Part shown: positions 7,530-8,805 of the stretch, in pieces
Layout: the number at the start of each line of letters is the position of its first letter
How positions within the stretch are numbered: position 1 is the stretch's first letter
Assembly: GCA_902463905.1 (NCBI GenBank)
Contig: CABQHF010000082.1
Coordinates: forward strand, 1 to 8,805
Reading direction: 5' to 3'
Length of the DNA: 8,805 bases
DNA from: an uncultured Faecalibacterium sp.
Lineage (GTDB): Bacteria; Bacillota; Clostridia; Oscillospirales; Ruminococcaceae
The notes under the pieces: model-generated
What the model saw: only the letters and a program-made list of their open reading frames with translations
Told to the model about the DNA's origin: nothing
Database searches by the model: none
Made by a program: the position numbers and the translations under genes

Positions 7530-7584
7530 AACTGCCTCCGTTCAAAACGAATGGTTGTTCCTTGCAAAGGAAGCTCCTGCGGGC

Positions 7585-7613
7585 AGTATACCAGAAAAGT
7601 GGGCGAAAATCAA
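7585..7613 (-). promoter_or_regulatory. Sigma-A promoter of the S24 regulator operon
   Basis: On the minus strand TTGATT (7613-7608) and TATACT (7590-7585) are separated by exactly 17 nt. Transcription would start near 7578 and give a leader of about 50 nt. The -35 box lies inside one copy of the GTTGATTKTC repeat, so the operon is probably autoregulated. No other convincing promoter was found further down the five-gene unit. Confidence 0.8.
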
Positions 7614-7686
7614 CTTTTTTCGGGTGATTTTCTAAAATTGGTTGACAGACAATCAACTTGCGAATATAATACAACCAAAGATTGTC
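7605..7686. promoter_or_regulatory. Operator cluster: four GATTKTC half-sites as two inverted pairs
   Basis: The heptamer GATTKTC occurs four times: minus strand 7611-7605 (GATTTTC), plus strand 7626-7632 (GATTTTC), minus strand 7654-7648 (GATTGTC) and plus strand 7680-7686 (GATTGTC). Each pair matches within itself (T form, then G form). The two minus-strand copies extend to GTTGATTKTC (7614-7605 and 7657-7648), exactly 43 nt apart, about four helical turns. The second of these also forms an imperfect 17-bp palindrome GTTGACAGACAATCAAC (7641-7657) that covers the plus-strand -35 box. Binding by the S24 regulator or the Cro-like protein is an inference from position. Confidence 0.7.
7642..7670 (+). 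promoter_or_regulatory. Perfect consensus sigma-A promoter for the Cro-like gene
   Basis: TTGACA (7642-7647) and TATAAT (7665-7670) are both exact consensus boxes with a 17-nt spacer. Such a strong promoter normally needs a repressor; putative operators overlap or abut its -35 and lie just past the expected start near 7677. The leader to the ATG at 7723 is about 46 nt. Confidence 0.9.
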
Positions 7687-7722
7687 AGGCTTGAGAAAAG
7701 AAACGAAAAAGGAGCGGAGAAA

Positions 7723-7980
7723 ATGGCCAATACCAGACTGATCGAGGAATACATCCGTGACAGCGGCTACAAGCTGCGGCATGTGGCCCGCGCGCTGAAC
7801 ATCAGCAGCAACGCGCTGCACAGCAAGCTGCAGGGGCAGACCCAGTTCAAACTCAGCGAAGCCGAAGCGCTGTCCGCGATGCTGGGGCTGTCGATGTCGG
7901 AGCGGGATGCCTGCTTTTTTGACACCCAGAACCGCTATGAGCGCAGCCTGATCGCTGCAGAAAGGAGGAAGCCGAAATGA
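7723..7980 (+). CDS. Small Cro-like helix-turn-helix protein (85 aa)
   Basis: The product is an 85-aa basic protein. Residues about 17-37 read as a helix-turn-helix: LRHVARALNIS as the scaffold helix and turn, then SNALHSKLQG as the recognition helix, followed by a helix with FKLSEAEALSAMLGLS. This order matches small phage Cro/XRE-type proteins. The ATG at 7723 is chosen because AAGGAG (7709-7714) lies 8 nt upstream. An in-frame TTG at 7642 is part of the promoter -35 box and would lie ahead of the transcript start. The gene is divergent from the S24 repressor and has the strongest promoter in the window. Its stop overlaps the next start as ATGA. By position it would be the antagonist of the S24 repressor, but that is inference. 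Confidence 0.85.
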   Translation: MANTRLIEEYIRDSGYKLRHVARALNISSNALHSKLQGQTQFKLSEAEALSAMLGLSMSERDACFFDTQNRYERSLIAAERRKPK

Positions 7981-8273
7981 CAAAGGAACAGCGTGCCGCC
8001 ACCCGCAGTGCGCTGCTGGCCTACGGCCGGCGGCAGTGGGCACGGTCGCCGGTGAACCGCCGGTGGGAAAAGGCCATCGAGGACAGTATGGCCTATTACA
8101 AGGAGGCGGACCCCATCCGGGCCGACCTGCTGCAGCTGCGCTATCTGCAGCACCGCAAGGAGGCTGACGTGCTGGAGCAGCTGCACATCGGCCGCACGAC
8201 CTACCAGAAGGCCGAGTTGGACCTGCTGAGCACCATTGCAGTGTATGCGGCCCAGAACGGGGCCTTCCAGTAA
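7977..8273 (+). CDS. 98-aa protein resembling phage ArpU/RinA-type sigma-region-4-like regulators
   Basis: I do not recognise a precise family. The 98-aa product has a basic N-terminal half with RRQWARSPVNRRWEKAIED. Its C-terminal half has RADLLQLRYLQHRKEADVLEQLHIGRTTYQKAELDLL, which follows the pattern of sigma-70 region 4 and of phage late-gene activators such as ArpU and RinA: 'LRY', a weeping helix, then 'IGRTTY' as the turn and recognition helix. A DNA-binding or polymerase-contacting role is therefore an inference. Its start codon overlaps the stop of the Cro-like gene (ATGA at 7977-7980) and a near-perfect AAAGGAGG (7961-7968) precedes it, so the two are made together. There is no further plus-strand protein gene after it, so its target is not adjacent. 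Confidence 0.75.
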   Translation: MTKEQRAATRSALLAYGRRQWARSPVNRRWEKAIEDSMAYYKEADPIRADLLQLRYLQHRKEADVLEQLHIGRTTYQKAELDLLSTIAVYAAQNGAFQ

Positions 8274-8317
8274 AAAACACCCCCGGCCTGCCCTGTAGAG
8301 GGAGCAGACCGGGGGTG
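8272..8317 (-). terminator. Intrinsic terminator for the FeoB-associated protein gene
   Basis: A 9-bp perfect stem (CACCCCCGG at 8278-8286 with CCGGGGGTG at 8309-8317) has further inner pairing (CTGC with GCAG). On the minus strand it is followed by six T residues (8277-8272). On the plus strand it is followed by CTGTGTGTC, with no U tract, so termination of the Cro-like transcript here would be poor. Confidence 0.85.
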
Positions 8318-8324
8318 CTGTGTG

Positions 8325-8495
8325 TCACGGCTCTTTCTTTTTGGACCCGGGGTTTTCGCAGCGGCTGTGGCAGGATGCACAGTTGCCGCCGCAGCCTTCA
8401 CCCTTCCATCCACCATTCTTGGAGATCCACACAACGGCCAGTGCAAACAGGATAGCCAGCACCAGCAGAGTGATAATTCCACGCAGCGTCAACAT
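8325..8495 (-). CDS. FeoB-associated Cys-rich membrane protein
   Basis: This 56-aa protein has one N-terminal membrane helix (residues about 6-24, GIITLLVLAILFALAVV) and a cytosolic-looking tail rich in Gly, Cys and Lys: GCGGNCASCHSRC with C35, C39, C42 and C46. That is the plan of the FeoB-associated Cys-rich proteins, usually found next to feoAB and thought to help ferrous iron uptake. No feo gene is in the window, so this is an orphan copy. The start at 8495 is chosen because the promoter at 8562-8534 would start the message near 8527, ruling out the longer reading from 8615, and because AAGAGG precedes the ATG by 8 nt. It has its own promoter and terminator, so it is a single-gene unit. 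Confidence 0.87.
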   Translation of the reverse strand: MLTLRGIITLLVLAILFALAVVWISKNGGWKGEGCGGNCASCHSRCENPGSKKKEP

Positions 8496-8533
8496 TTTAA
8501 AAACCTCTTTTCCTGCGGAACGTTCCTGCCCAC

Positions 8534-8562
8534 AGTATACACGATTTTGCCCCGGAGTGCAA
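8534..8562 (-). promoter_or_regulatory. Promoter of the FeoB-associated protein gene
   Basis: On the minus strand TTGCAC (8562-8557) and TATACT (8539-8534) have a 17-nt spacer. This sets the transcript start near 8527 and supports the short reading of the gene. No clear Fur-box-like palindrome was recognised around it. Confidence 0.75.
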
Positions 8563-8578
8563 CCGGGAAGCCTCTTCG

Positions 8579-8638
8579 AAAAAAATTGATTTTTTTTTGA
8601 AAATAGGGCTTGCATTTCGGCACCTGCCGTGCTATAAT
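8579..8638 (+). promoter_or_regulatory. tRNA promoter with UP-like element and extended -10
   Basis: TTGCAT (8610-8615), a 17-nt spacer and TATAAT (8633-8638) form the core; the -10 is extended by TGC. Directly upstream, seven A (8579-8585), nine T (8590-8598) and GAAAA (8599-8603) follow the order of the UP-element consensus (A tract, T tract, A tract), as expected of a strong stable-RNA promoter. Confidence 0.87.
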
Positions 8639-8681
8639 AATCACGTTCCAGTTCGGAGCGCCAAGCAAAAGAACAGAATAT

Positions 8682-8758
8682 GGAGGATTAGCTCAGCTGG
8701 TTAGAGCACCTGCATCACACGCAGGGGGTCTGGGGTTCGAGTCCCTAATTCTCCACCA
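8682..8758 (+). tRNA. tRNA-Val (anticodon CAC)
   Basis: The 77-nt cloverleaf folds fully. The acceptor stem is GGAGGAT with ATTCTCC (one G-U pair). The D arm is GCTC/GAGC with a GG-containing loop. The anticodon stem is CCTGC/GCAGG around loop ATCACAC with anticodon CAC at 8716-8718 after the invariant T. The T arm is TGGGG/CCCTA around TTCGAGT. A73 and an encoded CCA end the gene. It reads valine codon GUG, which suits a GC-rich genome. It is a single gene, not part of a tRNA cluster within the window. Confidence 0.95.
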
Positions 8759-8766
8759 AACGTAAG

Positions 8767-8797
8767 GCCGTTTACCTGAAAAGGTAAGCGGCTTTTT
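8767..8797 (+). terminator. Intrinsic terminator after tRNA-Val
   Basis: An 11-bp stem (GCCGTTTACCT at 8767-8777 with AGGTAAGCGGC at 8782-8792, one G-U pair) closes on a GAAA tetraloop and is followed by five T residues (8793-8797). It starts 8 nt after the tRNA CCA. Confidence 0.92.
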
Positions 8798-8805
8798 CTT
8801 GTATC

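Noticed and set aside
7642..7722. TTG start for a 112-aa form of the Cro-like protein
   Set aside because: The TTG is the first triplet of the consensus -35 box, so it cannot be in the transcript from that promoter.
8496..8615. 96-aa form of the FeoB-associated protein
   Set aside because: The longer start lies upstream of the gene's own -10 and -35 boxes, and the extra residues do not look like the family.
8682..8758. tRNA-Val as an integration site for a mobile element
   Set aside because: No repeat of the tRNA 3' end and no integrase gene are visible; the sequence after the tRNA is an ordinary terminator.
1..8805. CRISPR array, insertion sequence or transposase
   Set aside because: No regularly spaced direct repeats, no long terminal inverted repeats and no transposase motifs were seen on either strand.

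Overview
The window looks like chromosomal DNA of a GC-rich, anaerobic, gut-type Firmicute (Clostridia, Oscillospiraceae/Ruminococcaceae; a Faecalibacterium-like genome is my best guess). The reasons are strong AGGAGG-type ribosome binding sites, consensus sigma-A promoters with 17-nt spacers, and typical Clostridial families: PepV-like M20 dipeptidase, DUF3842, COG2426 small export protein and FeoB-associated Cys-rich protein. The genus is inferred from gene content and style, not from a marker gene.

Region 1 (1-4229, plus strand). The 3' part of a MATE efflux gene is followed closely by exodeoxyribonuclease III and a small COG2426-type membrane protein, apparently one operon. A 128-nt gap with an extended -10 promoter leads into a second unit, a PepV-like M20 dipeptidase and a DUF3842 protein. 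A strong intrinsic terminator closes this unit.

Region 2 (7613 down to 4250, minus strand). Five tightly packed genes run from a phage-repressor-like XRE/S24 autoprotease regulator through a 72-aa conserved small protein, the tRNA methyltransferase TrmO and a LysR regulator to a Cof-type HAD phosphatase. Gaps are 10-15 nt, and two of the Shine-Dalgarno sites overlap the preceding stop codon. The only good promoter is upstream of the S24 regulator, so all five may be read from it.

Region 3 (7585-8273). The 193-nt space between the S24 regulator and a divergent plus-strand pair is organised like a phage lysogeny switch. It has two back-to-back sigma-A promoters and four copies of the heptamer GATTKTC arranged as two inverted pairs; two of the copies overlap or abut the -35 boxes. 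The plus-strand pair encodes an 85-aa Cro-like HTH protein and, overlapping by ATGA, a 98-aa protein with a sigma-region-4/ArpU-RinA-like look. No integrase, structural phage gene or attachment repeat is visible, so this is a stand-alone switch wired to housekeeping genes. It is the most interesting part of the window.

Region 4 (8272-8805). A 56-aa FeoB-associated Cys-rich membrane protein on the minus strand has its own promoter and terminator. Divergent from it, a tRNA-Val(CAC) gene has an extended -10 promoter, an A/T-tract UP-like element and an intrinsic terminator.
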